64,000 bases of DNA from assembly GCA_963794475.1 (NCBI GenBank), contig CAWCDW010000003.1:372001-436000 (forward strand). The letters run 5' to 3'. This DNA comes from GAS188 sp963794475 (GTDB lineage Bacteria > Pseudomonadota > Alphaproteobacteria > Rhizobiales > Beijerinckiaceae). Numbering within the stretch: position 1 is the first letter of the stretch; each line of letters starts with the position of its first letter. The position numbers and the translations under genes are program-made. Under the pieces are notes generated by a model that was given only the letters and a program-made list of their open reading frames with translations, made no database searches and was not told the origin of the DNA. Shown here piece after piece: positions 18,481 to 27,756 of the stretch.

Positions 18481-19623
18481 TCATCGCGGCGCGGGCACCA
18501 CTTTTCCCAAAGACACTTCGAAGCGCCTCGCGCCTTCCGGCAGCTCGGCGAACAAGGCTTGGTCGGCGCCGGTCATGAAGACCTGGCCGCCGAGCGCTGT
18601 GAGCACACCGAACAAGGCTTGGCGACGCGGCGGGTCGAGATGGGCGGCGACTTCGTCGAGCAGGACCAAGGGCGCCATGCCGCTCATCTGCGCGACGAGA
18701 TGCGCATGCGCCAGCACGAGCCCGATGAGCAGCGCCTTTTGCTCGCCCGTGGAGGCGCGCGCTGCCTCGATGCCTTTCGGCCCATGGCGCACGAGGAGAT
18801 CGGAGGTCTGGGGGCCGGTGAGCGTGCGACCCGCCGCGCGGTCGCGCTGGCGCGTGTCGCGCAGGCTTTTGCGCATCCTGTCCTCGGCCTCGAGCGCGCT
18901 GTGCTCCACGACGAGCGCGTCCGTCTCGCCGACCAGGGCGAGCTCGGCGAACGGGAAAGGCGACTTGTCGTCGCGACGCGCGACGATGAGCGCCGCGAGG
19001 CGCTCGATGGTCTCGCGGCGCGCCAAAGCGATCGCGATGCCGAGTTCCGCGACTTGCCTTTCGACCGCGTCGAGCCATTGGGTGTCGGGGCGCGCCTCCT
19101 CGAGGAGCCGGTTGCGCGAACGCAACGCCTGCTCCAAGGCGGCGGCCCGCGACGCATGCCCGGGGTCGATCGCGAGCACCAGCCGGTCGACGAAGCGCCT
19201 GCGCTCGCCGGGTGGCCCGTTGAACAGCCCGTCGAGCGAAGGCGTCATCCACACGAGGCGCAGATGCTCGCTGAAGACGCTAGATGAAGCCGCCGGCGCG
19301 CCGTTGAGACGCGTCTTGCGAATCGGATTCGATGAGCCCTGCTCGCGCTCGATCCCGGTCCCGAGCACAGCGGGGCCGAGCGGGCCCTCGAGATCGGCGA
19401 CGATGGCGAATCGGCCGGACCCGCCGATGCGCGCCATCTCGGCAAGCGGCGCGCGGCGCAGGCCGCGGCCCGGCGCCAAAAGCGACAAGGCCTCGAGCAG
19501 ATTCGTCTTGCCGACGCCGTTCTCGCCGCAAAGCGCGATCAGCATCGGCTCGAATTCGGCGTCGAGCTCCGGAAAGCTGCGGAAGTCAGTGAGCCTCAGG
19601 CGCGTGACTCGCGGCGCGCTCAT
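18481..19623 (-). CDS. recF: DNA replication and repair protein RecF
   Basis: About 380 aa, SMC-like ABC ATPase that binds gapped DNA and helps RecOR load RecA. N-terminus RLTDFRSFPELDAEFEPMLIALCGENGVGKTNLLEAL (Walker A GENGVGKT), LVWMTPSLDGLFNGPPGERRRFVDRL, signature STGEQKALLIGLVLAHA and Walker B PLVLLDEVAAHLD. Follows dnaN by about 40 bp on the same strand in the classical dnaA-dnaN-recF order. A very long antisense reading frame covers it but is a GC-codon shadow. Confidence 0.95.
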   Translation of the reverse strand: MSAPRVTRLRLTDFRSFPELDAEFEPMLIALCGENGVGKTNLLEALSLLAPGRGLRRAPLAEMARIGGSGRFAIVADLEGPLGPAVLGTGIEREQGSSNPIRKTRLNGAPAASSSVFSEHLRLVWMTPSLDGLFNGPPGERRRFVDRLVLAIDPGHASRAAALEQALRSRNRLLEEARPDTQWLDAVERQVAELGIAIALARRETIERLAALIVARRDDKSPFPFAELALVGETDALVVEHSALEAEDRMRKSLRDTRQRDRAAGRTLTGPQTSDLLVRHGPKGIEAARASTGEQKALLIGLVLAHAHLVAQMSGMAPLVLLDEVAAHLDPPRRQALFGVLTALGGQVFMTGADQALFAELPEGARRFEVSLGKVVPAPR

Positions 19624-19663
19624 GCAAGCTCGACCTGCCCCCCTTTCGAGGCGGCGAGGTTCC

Positions 19664-20782
19664 TCACACGCGCATCGGCATCAGCACGTAGAGCGTGGAT
19701 GCCCCCTCGCGCTCCAGCATCAACGTGGGGGAACCGGGCTCGGCGAGCTTGAGAAGCGCATTCTCGCCGTCGAGCTGGCCGAGCACATCGAGAAGGTAGC
19801 GGGCGTTGAAACCGATATCGAGCGGGGGCGAATCATATTCGGCCTCAAGCTCCTCGGTGGCGCTGCCCGCGTCCGGATTGGTGACCGAGAGCGTCACGCG
19901 TCCCGGGGTCAGAGAGAGCTTCACGGCCCTGCCGCGCTCGCTCGAGATCGTCGACACGCGGTCGACGGCGCGGGCGAAAGCCTCCTTGTCCACGAGCAGC
20001 GTGCGGTCATTGCCCGAGGGAATGACGCGCTGATAATCCGGGAACGTGCCGTCGATGAGCTTCGAGGTCAGCACGACCGGGCCCGCCGAGAGGCGGATTT
20101 TGGTGGCCGACAATTCGACGGTCAAATCGCCCGCCTGGTCTTCCAGCAGCTTCTGGATTTCGGCGACCGCCTTGCGCGGCACGATCACGCTCGGCATGCC
20201 GGCGGCGCCTTGCGGCGCCTCGGTCTCGACGCGCGCGAGACGGTGGCCATCGGTCGCGACCGCCCGCAGCACGGAACCGTTGCTGCCGCTCATCTCATGC
20301 AGGAAGACGCCATTGAGGTAATAGCGCGTCTCCTCCGTCGAGATGGCGAAATGCGTCTTGTCGAAGAGACGCTTCAGCACCGCGGCCGCGACCTCGAAAC
20401 GATGCGGCATCTCGCCGACGGAGAGGTCGGGAAAATCGGATTCCGGCAGGGTCGCGAGGATGAAACGCGAACGCCCGGAGCGCAGCGTCATCTGCCCGCT
20501 TTCGCCGGTCGACTCGAAAGTGACCTGACTGCCCTCCGGCAGCTTGCGCACGATCTCGTAGAGCGTGTGGGCCGGCGCCGTGACGCCGCCGGCTTGGGCG
20601 ATCTCGGCTGGCACCGTCTCGCTCACCTCCATGTCGAGATCGGTCGCCTTGAAGGCGACCGCGCCGTCGGCGATGTGCAAGAGCACATTCGACAGGATGG
20701 GAATCGTGTTTCGCCGCTCCACCACGCGGTGAACATGGCCAAGGGACTTCAGCAACGAAGCCCGTTCAAGGGTGACTTTCAT
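19664..20782 (-). CDS. dnaN: DNA polymerase III beta sliding clamp
   Basis: About 372 aa, normal for DnaN; forms the dimeric ring that tethers polymerase III to DNA. N-terminus MKVTLERASLLKSLGHVHRVVERRNTIPILSNVLL and C-terminus GSPTLMLEREGASTLYVLMPMRV are diagnostic, with TDLDMEVSETVPA and VIPSGNDRTLLVDKEAFARAVDRVSTISSERGRAVKL between. Lies about 270 bp downstream of dnaA; the spacer 20783-21050 shows no clear signal. Confidence 0.97.
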   Translation of the reverse strand: MKVTLERASLLKSLGHVHRVVERRNTIPILSNVLLHIADGAVAFKATDLDMEVSETVPAEIAQAGGVTAPAHTLYEIVRKLPEGSQVTFESTGESGQMTLRSGRSRFILATLPESDFPDLSVGEMPHRFEVAAAVLKRLFDKTHFAISTEETRYYLNGVFLHEMSGSNGSVLRAVATDGHRLARVETEAPQGAAGMPSVIVPRKAVAEIQKLLEDQAGDLTVELSATKIRLSAGPVVLTSKLIDGTFPDYQRVIPSGNDRTLLVDKEAFARAVDRVSTISSERGRAVKLSLTPGRVTLSVTNPDAGSATEELEAEYDSPPLDIGFNARYLLDVLGQLDGENALLKLAEPGSPTLMLEREGASTLYVLMPMRV

Positions 20783-21050
20783 CGTGGGGCTCTTCGGCGA
20801 CCGGGACTCTCGCGAACCAGCCGGGCTTTGTGCACCCGGCCCGCGAATTTGAACGAGGCCGAGGCGCGACGCAAGCGCCGTGACCAGGTTATCCGGATGA
20901 AGCTTGCCTGGCGCCTGCGAGACGCCGTCGTGCCTCGCGGTGATCCGGCAAGGCTCGGATCATGCCTTTCCGACGAAAGAGGCTTTTATCGAAGCCGGAA
21001 CCAGGAAAACCGGAGGAAGCGGGTAGCTCCCAGGCGGTCGTTCGCGGGGC

Positions 21051-22592
21051 TCAGTCGGTCAGCATGCGCTTGAGCAGCGCGATCTCGTCCTTGAGATTCG
21101 GATTTTCTCCGATCAACCCTTCGATCTTGCGGACCGCATGCAGGACCGTGGTGTGGTCGCGTCCGCCAAAACGGCGGCCGATCTCGGGCAAAGAGCGCAA
21201 GGTGAGGGTTTTTGAGAGATACATGGCGATTTGACGGGGCCGCACGACGCTCGCGGTGCGGCGCGACGAGAGAAGGTCGGCGCGCGTCACGTTGAAATGC
21301 GCCGAGACGAGCTTGAGAATTTCCTCGACGCGCACGCGCTTGGGCTCGCGCGCCCGGATGAGATCGCGGATCGCCGTCTCCGCCGATTCGAGCGTGACAT
21401 GGGCGCCGGCGAAGCTCGCGTGAGCCAAAAGCCGGTTCACCGCGCCGTCGAGATCGCGGCCATTGCTCGTGATCGACGAAGCGACAAAATCAATGACGTT
21501 TTGCGGCACCTTGAAGGAAGGGTCGCGCTCGCTCGCGGCCGCGATGCGCCGCTCGAGGATGCGGCGGCGCAAATCCTCGTCGAAGGCGCCGATCTCGACG
21601 CATAAGCCTCCGGCCAGCCGCGACTTGATGCGCTCATCGAGGCCTTCGAGATCGCCCGGCGGGCGGTCGGCCGCGACCACCATCTGCCGGCGCTGATCGG
21701 CGAGCGCGTTGATGATGTGGCAGAACTCCTGCTGCACGGTCTTGCCCTGTAGGAATTGGACATCGTCGACGATCAGCAGATCGATGTTGCGCATCTGGTC
21801 CTTGAATTGGATCGCTGTCTGCGAGCGCAACGCCGAGACGAAACCGTGCATGAAGCGGTCCGCCGTCAGATAGAGCGCCCGCATGCCGCGCGATTCGCAC
21901 GCATGCGCCATGGCTTGCGCAAGATGCGTCTTCCCGAGGCCGACGGCCGCATGGATATAGAGCGGGTTGTAGACGGCTTGGCCGCCGACGGTTTCACCGA
22001 CCTTGCGGGCAGCGGCACAAGCGAATTGATTCGAGCGCCCGACGACGAAGTTGTCGAAGGTCAATTGCCGGTCAAGCGCGGCCGCGACCGACAGCGGCAT
22101 CGAGATTTCCTGCTGTCTTTTGTCGCGCCGGCCGTCAAGCATCGGACGCGGTTGCGGACGCGCGAAGGACGCTGCGATTTCGCAAGGCGCCGCTGCCTCG
22201 GCAAGCCGCGTCGCGATCCGCGTCACGGAGCTTCGTTGCGGCGTCGCGCCCCGCACGCGCACCTCGACGCTCACTGCGTTGCCGTCCGCGGCGAAATGCT
22301 TGCGCAAGCGTTCCGCGTAATGGGTGTCGATCCAGCTCTTCAGAAACCGCGTCGGTACGCTCAGGCGCGCGACGCCTCCGTCGATGCCGGAAAGCTCGAG
22401 CGACCCGAACCAGCTCGCGACCACGTCGTCGCCGAGCTCGGCGCGCAACTTGCGCCGCACGCGCTCCCACAGCTCTCCAAGCGCGGAGCTGGACAGGCTC
22501 GGGGCAACGGCCGGGTCAAATGTATGTTCCATCATGAGCTCGCTGAGCGATGCCTTTGCTCCAGCACGGGTCGGAAGAGAGTTTTCGAACAT
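21051..22592 (-). CDS. dnaA: chromosomal replication initiator DnaA
   Basis: About 513 aa. Domain I ELWERVRRKLRAELGDDVVASWFGSLEL, flexible domain II, AAA+ domain III from LTFDNFVVGRSNQFACAAA with Walker A AAVGLGKTHLAQA (first Gly is Ala, which I believe is common in this group), Walker B LLIVDDVQFL and AFDEDLRRRILERR, then domain IV with the DNA-binding GGRDHTTVLHAVRKIE. Initiates replication by binding DnaA boxes and loading the helicase. The start is uncertain: the ATG used gives MFENSLPTRAG, but MMEHTFDPAVAP, 19 codons in, is also possible; neither has a good ribosome-binding site. Upstream lies a ~1 kb gene-free region with DnaA and CtrA sites. Confidence 0.96.
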   Translation of the reverse strand: MFENSLPTRAGAKASLSELMMEHTFDPAVAPSLSSSALGELWERVRRKLRAELGDDVVASWFGSLELSGIDGGVARLSVPTRFLKSWIDTHYAERLRKHFAADGNAVSVEVRVRGATPQRSSVTRIATRLAEAAAPCEIAASFARPQPRPMLDGRRDKRQQEISMPLSVAAALDRQLTFDNFVVGRSNQFACAAARKVGETVGGQAVYNPLYIHAAVGLGKTHLAQAMAHACESRGMRALYLTADRFMHGFVSALRSQTAIQFKDQMRNIDLLIVDDVQFLQGKTVQQEFCHIINALADQRRQMVVAADRPPGDLEGLDERIKSRLAGGLCVEIGAFDEDLRRRILERRIAAASERDPSFKVPQNVIDFVASSITSNGRDLDGAVNRLLAHASFAGAHVTLESAETAIRDLIRAREPKRVRVEEILKLVSAHFNVTRADLLSSRRTASVVRPRQIAMYLSKTLTLRSLPEIGRRFGGRDHTTVLHAVRKIEGLIGENPNLKDEIALLKRMLTD

Positions 22593-23051
22593 CGCGGTCT
22601 AGCCAAAAGATGAACGGCTGCGGACATGCGCTCCCATCGGCCGACGGCGCACAGGGCGCGTCAGTCCAAGAACGCGGTGATCAGATCCTTCAGAAGGCCA
22701 AGCGAAGCTAGGCGGCGTTCACGCGAACGTGGCGGCGCTCCGACGCAAGGAACAAATTACAGGAGAACTTGAAAACGAGTGCAGTAATCCGAGCTGATCC
22801 ATTAGTGTCATTGCCCACTCCAGGTCGCAAGGCCCGTTTCGCGGACCCCCATTTTGTTTTTGTTGGACGATGACTGGTTGCCGCCGCCCGCCCTCTCGCC
22901 GGGTCAAGTAAGCATCTCGACGGCAGCGCTGCAATTGCGGTTTTGCAACAGTGACGGGTGATTCGCATTCGGCCCGCGCGGGGGTCCTGGAAGCTTCGTC
23001 GGCTGCGCCTTCTCAAGCCGTTGCGCTCCATCGATATTTCACATTCAAGCC

Positions 23052-23060
23052 TGTGGATAT
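23052..23060. promoter_or_regulatory. near-consensus DnaA box
   Basis: TGTGGATAT, the reverse complement being ATATCCACA, one base away from TTATCCACA. It sits 15 bases from the CtrA box at 23076-23090, a proximity also known from the Caulobacter origin. Confidence 0.45.
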
Positions 23061-23075
23061 CTTGGGGGGAGCGCA

Positions 23076-23090
23076 TTAATCGAAAATTAA
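23076..23090. promoter_or_regulatory. CtrA binding site, full TTAA-N7-TTAA
   Basis: TTAATCGAAAATTAA followed by C, a perfect match to the alphaproteobacterial CtrA consensus, in the gene-free region upstream of dnaA. CtrA is a response regulator that silences the origin and controls cell-cycle genes in Caulobacter and relatives. Binding here is inferred from sequence only. Confidence 0.6.
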
Positions 23091-23325
23091 CGATGGCGTC
23101 GCGGCCGAACGCGGTTGCAAACGGCCGGCCGCGGGGTCTTGGCACCCTTGGTGGGCAAGCCCATGACACAACTGAAATTTCCCTGTTCAAATAGCCGCGA
23201 AATGAAATCGACCGAGTTGCGGCCCGCGGTTGCGCGCTGCATCATTGGCCGCAATCGGTCACGCGGCAGCGAGAGGCCGCCAAGGCGCGTTGCGAGGCTT
23301 TGGCACTCAACGCGAAAAAATCGTC

Positions 23326-23334
23326 TGTGGATAA
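23326..23334 (-). promoter_or_regulatory. perfect DnaA box
   Basis: TGTGGATAA on the plus strand, i.e. TTATCCACA on the minus strand, the exact consensus. A run of six A/T bases lies a few bases away. It is the only perfect box I found in the window. Confidence 0.65.
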
Positions 23335-23585
23335 AGGGACAGGTGCCGAAGGTCGCCGGATCGAGCGTCGCGGACCGATTGCGGCGCCTGCGAGAGGGTG
23401 CGCGGATCGGGGCCGAATTCCCGAAATCACGCGGTCGATCGCGATGAAGGCTTCAGCCCTTCATCGGGGCTCGGTGCCGCGCACACGGTGGAAACTCGAT
23501 CCAATCTCGCGGAGGCGGACGAATCCGCCGAGTTGCCGTCAGGCATGAGCTTCAGACAGAGCCGAGCGTCAAGCAGAGCCGAGCT

Positions 23586-23849
23586 TCAGCCAACCTTCTT
23601 CACGCGCGCGGCGAGCCGCGAAATTTTGTTCGAGGCGGTTCGCTTGTGGAACACGCCCCTTTGCGCGGCCCGCATCAATTCGGGTTGCGCGTCCTTGAGC
23701 GCTGCCTGCGCCGCGGTGGCGTCCCCGGTGGCGATCGCCTCCTCGACCTTGCGCACGAAGGTGCGCACGCGACTCTTGCGGTTCTTGTTGATCTCGGCGC
23801 GCCGCAAAGCCTGGCGGGCAGCCTTCTTGGCCGAAGAGGTGTTGGCCAT
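23586..23849 (-). CDS. rpsT: 30S ribosomal protein S20
   Basis: 87 aa, basic, starts MANTSSAKKAARQALRRAEINKNRKSRVRTFVRKVEEAI and ends NKISRLAARVKKVG, the full S20 pattern. Binds 16S rRNA early in 30S assembly. Monocistronic-looking: its own sigma70 promoter lies about 105 bp upstream, and the gene-free dnaA region lies downstream. The position next to dnaA is the usual alphaproteobacterial order. Confidence 0.97.
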   Translation of the reverse strand: MANTSSAKKAARQALRRAEINKNRKSRVRTFVRKVEEAIATGDATAAQAALKDAQPELMRAAQRGVFHKRTASNKISRLAARVKKVG

Positions 23850-23956
23850 CGGATTTCCTTAACGTGACGCCATGCCTTCGAGGAAGGAAGCGCCTGCGAT
23901 TGATGAATGCGTTGAGGCGAAGCCGCGCCGGACGCAAGGCTCCGCTGAAGGCCGCG

Positions 23957-23985
23957 CTTATAGTGTCAGCTTCAGCCAGCGTCAA
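23957..23985 (-). promoter_or_regulatory. sigma70-type promoter for rpsT
   Basis: On the minus strand, TTGACG (-35, 23985-23980), a 17-base spacer and TATAAG (-10, 23962-23957). This is the best housekeeping promoter match I found in the window, and it faces the S20 gene with a leader of about 100 nt. Confidence 0.65.
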
Positions 23986-24063
23986 ATGCCACGCCCTCTC
24001 GCATGAGGTCGCGCCTTCCCGCGCGACTGCTTCGGGCCCAGTCATTTTCCGGATGCGCGCCGT

Positions 24064-26308
24064 TTACGAGAAGCGGTTCGACTTTGGGAACCCCTTGGGC
24101 GGCAAACGCCCGGCGTCGCTCCGGTTTCCGATCCAATCCCGAAGATCGGCCTTGCCGACAGTCCAGTTGCGGCCGGAGCTGTCGGTCCAGGTTAGCCCGT
24201 CTTGCAGGCGAAACACACGCGCATCGGAAATGCCGCCGCTCTTATAGCGCTGCAGCCTTACGCCCGAACCGCGCCCCATCTCGGCGACTTGGCTGATCGG
24301 AAAGATGATGAGCTTGCGATTTTCCCCGATGGTCGCGACGTGGTCCCCATCGGCCGGCAGCAGAAGCGCGGCGCGCGCGGGCGGGCGCAGATTGAGAAAC
24401 TGTCGGCCCTTTCGGGTCGACGACACGATCTCGTCGGCGCGCGCGACGAAGCCCCGGCCATCCGAGGCAACGACGAGCAACCGGCTTCCCGGACGATAAG
24501 GCACGGCGGTGACGACATCGGCGCCCTCGTCGAAATCGACCATGAGCTTCACCGGATCGCCGAAGCCACGTCCGCCCGGCAGCTTGCCGGCATCGAGCGT
24601 GTAGAGCTTGCCGTTCGAGGCGAGCACCAGGACCTTCGCGGTCGACTCTGTCGGGAAAAAAATCTTGAGCGCGTCATCGCCTTTGAACTGCAGGCTCGAG
24701 AGATCCTGCACATGGCCCTTGAGCGCGCGCACCCATCCCTTCTCCGAAAGCACGAAGGTCACCGGCTCGCGCTCCATGTTGGCCTCGGCGAGATCGACAT
24801 CGGCGGTCGGGCGGCGCCTCGGCGAAGGTCGTGCGCCGCTTGCCGATCTTCGTGTCCGGGCCGAAGGCCTTGCGAACCTCGCGGATGTCGGCGGCGAGCA
24901 CTTTCCATTGACGCGCCGGCGAGCCGAGCAGGCGCTCGATCTGCCCCTTCTCCACGGTCATCGCGTCGAATTCGCGCTTGAGTTCCATCTCCTCGAGCCG
25001 GCGCAAGGCGCGAAGCCGCGTGTCGAGAATGGCGTTCGCCTGGATCTCGGTGAGCGTGAAGACCCGCATCAATTCGAGCTTCGCGTCATCCTCCTGACGG
25101 ATGATGCGGATCACCTCATCGAGGTTGAGGTAGACGATGAGGAGGCCAGCGAGGATCTCCAGGCGCCGCTCGATCGCGGCGAGGCGATGACGCGAACGGC
25201 GCAGCAGGACCTCGCGGCGGTGGTCGAGCCACGCGAGCAGCACCTCCGCGAGCGAGACGACGCGCGGGATCTGCCCTCCCATCAGCACATTCATGTTGAG
25301 CGGGATGCGGCTTTCGAGATCGGTGACGCGGAAGAGGGATTCCATCATCACCGCCGGATCGACCGAGCGGTTCCGCGGCTCGATGACGATGCGCACGTCT
25401 TCCGCGCTCTCATCGCGCAGATCCGCGACGAGGGGCAGCTTCTTGCTTTCAAGGAGCTCGGCGGCACGCTCGATGAGGCGTCCCTTCGGCACGCCATAGG
25501 GAATCTCGGTGACGACCGCGACCCAGGTTCCGCGGCCGCCCTCCTCCTTCTCCCAGCGGGCGCGCAGGCGAAAGCCGCCGCGCCCCGTCTCATAAGCTTG
25601 CAGGATGGCTTCCTTGGGCTCGACCACCACGCCGCCGGTCGGGAAATCCGGCCCGTGCACGAAGGCAAGAAGCTCGGCCGTCGTGGCTTTCCGATTCTCG
25701 ATCAGATGAAGCGCCGCGTCGCAAAGCTCGGCGGCGTTGTGCGGCGGGATCGAGGTCGCCATGCCGACCGCGATCCCTTGCGAACCATTGGCGAGCAGGT
25801 TCGGAAAGGCGCAAGGCAGGACGATGGGCTCTTGATTCTCACCATTATAAGTATCGCGGAAATCGACGGCATCCTCGTCGATCCCTTCGAGCAGGAGACG
25901 GGCCACCTCGGTGAGACGCGCTTCCGTGTAGCGATAGGCCGCCGGATTGTCGCCGTCGATCGAGCCGTAATTGCCCTGGCCGTCGACGAGCGGATAGCGC
26001 TGAGCAAAATCCTGCGCGAGGCGCACCATCGCGTCGTAGATCGCCTGGTCGCCATGCGGGTGAAACTTGCCGATGACCTCGCCGACGACGCTCGCGGATT
26101 TCTTGAAGCCCGCGCCGGGATCGAGCCGCAAAAGACGCATAGCATGCAGGATGCGCCGGTGCACGGGTTTGAGCCCATCGCGCGCATCGGGTAGCGCCCG
26201 GCCCATGATGGTCGAAAGCGCATAGGAAAGGTAGCGCTCCTCGAGGGCGGTCTTGAGGTCGACATTCTCGATATGGCCGTCTTCCGGCGGCTTCATCGGC
26301 TTGCCCAT
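24064..26308 (-). pseudogene. parC: DNA topoisomerase IV subunit A, reading frame broken once
   Basis: ParC by length (747 aa after repair; GyrA would be longer). N-terminal part: ERYLSYALSTIMGRALPDARDGLKPVHRRIL, KSASVVGEVIGKFHPHGD, catalytic Tyr region AYRYTEARLTEVA, then the coiled coil up to KIGKRRTTFAEAPP. Around 24800-24815 the frame shifts; the C-terminal part resumes as ADVDLAEANMEREPVTFVLSEKGWVRALKGHV and ends in beta-propeller-like repeats. Dropping one base rejoins the two. Decatenates daughter chromosomes with ParE, so it is normally essential; a true null is unlikely and a base-call error is the leading explanation. Start set at the ATG (MGKPMKPPEDG) preceded by GAAGG; a GTG lies three codons upstream. 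Confidence 0.88.
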
Positions 26309-26514
26309 GGTCGTCACCTTCGGTCCCGTGATGCATCCGCCCGGAAGGCGCGGAGCGCGGGAATGATTCGTTCACGCGTGATCTGAGGTCGGAAGGGGGG
26401 TTGGCGCAAGGCCTCGCGCGCGATCGGGCGAAAGTGCCGCGGCAGCCCTGCGGCGGAGCGATCTCGCGAGCCAGGGCGACGCTCAGGCTTTTCCGCGAGG
26501 GCCGCGTCGTACCT

Positions 26515-26985
26515 TTAAAAGAGAGCCGCCGTGACCAGCGCCTTCGCGACGGCGAGAGGGCCTGCCGCCACGGACACATCGACCACGACCTGGCGCCGCC
26601 CGCGACGCAAGACGACGGCCTCCGCGCGCAGCGCCACGCTCCTCGCGGGCGCGAGATAGCTGATGCTCAAGCTGCTCGTCGCGCTGCCGCGCAGCGTATC
26701 GAACGAAGCGCCCGAGAGCGCGGCGGCAACGCCCGCGACATCGATGAGCGCTGCGATGACGCCGCCATGAACGATGTCCTCCACCGTCACATTCTCCAGC
26801 CTGAAAGGCAGGCCGAGCGCGACGCGATCGATCTCGAGGCCGTTGAGCTCGATCCCGAACGCGCGCGCCACCGACGAGCCGAGAAGCAACCGCTGGATCC
26901 GCTCCGCGATCCGCGGATCCACCGTGCCACTCACGGGAATTTCGCCGGCGCTTTGATCGCCCTTCTCTTCCTTTGCGCGGTTCAC
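26515..26985 (-). CDS. PaaI-type hotdog thioesterase
   Basis: About 156 aa, single hotdog domain. The family signature ENVTVEDIVHGGVIAALIDVAGVAAAL is clear (HGG loop followed by the long hotdog helix), with SISYLAPARS in the second half. Hydrolyses acyl-CoA thioesters; substrate range is unknown. Start set at a GTG preceded by GGGGAG, giving VNRAKEEKGDQ; a TTG ten codons upstream is less likely. Lies about 200 bp upstream of parC on the same strand. Confidence 0.85.
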   Translation of the reverse strand: MNRAKEEKGDQSAGEIPVSGTVDPRIAERIQRLLLGSSVARAFGIELNGLEIDRVALGLPFRLENVTVEDIVHGGVIAALIDVAGVAAALSGASFDTLRGSATSSLSISYLAPARSVALRAEAVVLRRGRRQVVVDVSVAAGPLAVAKALVTAALF

Positions 26986-27120
26986 TGTCGATCTCCCCGG
27001 CTTTTTGCCTTGCAAAGCTGGACCTCACGCGATTGTGCGCGAAGCGGGCGCGCTTAAGGCTCGCCTTCCGCGGGCCTGAAGTGCTTACGTGCGCGCATAA
27101 CCTTCCCCACCCAAGAGCTC

Positions 27121-27756
27121 ATGATGACCTTTTCAAGACTAACACCCCGTTCCGTCACCTGCGCCTTCGCTGTCGCGCTGTCGATGCTGGCCTTCGGCTC
27201 GTCCGCGGCCTTCCCGCAGGCAACGCAAACCGTCCGTATTCGCGGCTCGGTCGTCTCGCTCGACGGCTCGACGCTCACCGTCAAGACGCGCCAAGGCGCG
27301 GATGTGATGATCAAGCTCGCCGATAATTTCCGCATCGCCTCCGTCGTCAAGGCCTCGCTCGCCGACATCAAGCCCGGCGTCTTCATCGGCACCGCGACGG
27401 TGACCAAGGAGGGCGGCTCGCACGCGCTCGAGGTGCTGGTGTTTCCCGAAGCGCTGCGCGGCACGGGCGAGGGAGACTACCCTTGGGACCTCACGCCCGA
27501 CAGCATGATGACGAATGGCACGGTCGGCTCGTCGGTCGACAATGTCGCCGGCCCCACGATCACGGTCGCTTACAAGGGCGGCGAGCGGAAGATCACCGTC
27601 GCGCCCGACACGCCGATCGTGACGCTCGGCCCGGCTGACAAGTCGGACATCAAGCCCGGAACCCCAGTCTTCTCGACGACGCAGAAACAGGCCGATGGCA
27701 GCCTGACCGCCGCCTCCGTCACAGTCGGCAAGAACGGCGTCGTCCCGCCGATGTGA
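27121..27756 (+). CDS. secreted protein with two related beta-rich repeats
   Basis: About 211 aa. Signal peptide (MMTFSRLTPRSVTCAFAVALSMLAFGSSAAFPQA), then two similar modules: LTVKTRQGADVMIKLADNFRI...LADIKPGVFIGTA and ITVAYKGGERKITVAPDTPIV...KSDIKPGTPVFSTT. Each reads as small OB-like beta strands ending in a D-I-K-P-G motif, resembling DUF5666-type exported proteins. No catalytic residues are evident. Stands alone, with its own terminator downstream. Function unknown; periplasmic binding or structural role is a guess. Confidence 0.8.
   Translation: MMTFSRLTPRSVTCAFAVALSMLAFGSSAAFPQATQTVRIRGSVVSLDGSTLTVKTRQGADVMIKLADNFRIASVVKASLADIKPGVFIGTATVTKEGGSHALEVLVFPEALRGTGEGDYPWDLTPDSMMTNGTVGSSVDNVAGPTITVAYKGGERKITVAPDTPIVTLGPADKSDIKPGTPVFSTTQKQADGSLTAASVTVGKNGVVPPM

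Larger units (their letters stand above)
22593..23585. other. gene-free region between rpsT and dnaA: candidate oriC / dnaA control region
   Basis: About 990 bp without a convincing gene, lying upstream of dnaA. It contains a perfect DnaA box (23326-23334), a near-match DnaA box (23052-23060), a perfect CtrA box (23076-23090), and locally AT-rich stretches (around 22748-22790, 22848-22866, 23071-23098, 23311-23335) in an otherwise GC-rich sequence. That combination suits a chromosome origin or at least the dnaA promoter. A 160-codon minus-strand frame inside it has arginine-rich, low-quality sequence and is rejected. In some alphaproteobacteria the origin is near hemE rather than dnaA, so this stays a candidate. 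Confidence 0.45.

Noticed and set aside
20783..21050. Possible tRNA or DnaA boxes in the dnaN-dnaA spacer
   Set aside because: No cloverleaf arms; GGTTATCCGGAT is too far from TTATCCACA.
18449..21073. 874-codon open frame on the plus strand opposite recF and dnaN
   Set aside because: Arg/Ser/Ala-rich low-information protein that mirrors codon bias of the real genes on the other strand.
22708..23190. 160-codon minus-strand frame in the dnaA-rpsT gap
   Set aside because: Arg/Pro/Ser-rich, no motif or good ribosome-binding site, and it runs through the DnaA/CtrA site cluster.
24064..26308. Calling the gene gyrA
   Set aside because: Repaired length of 747 aa and the C-terminal sequence fit ParC; GyrA would be clearly longer with a GyrA-box.
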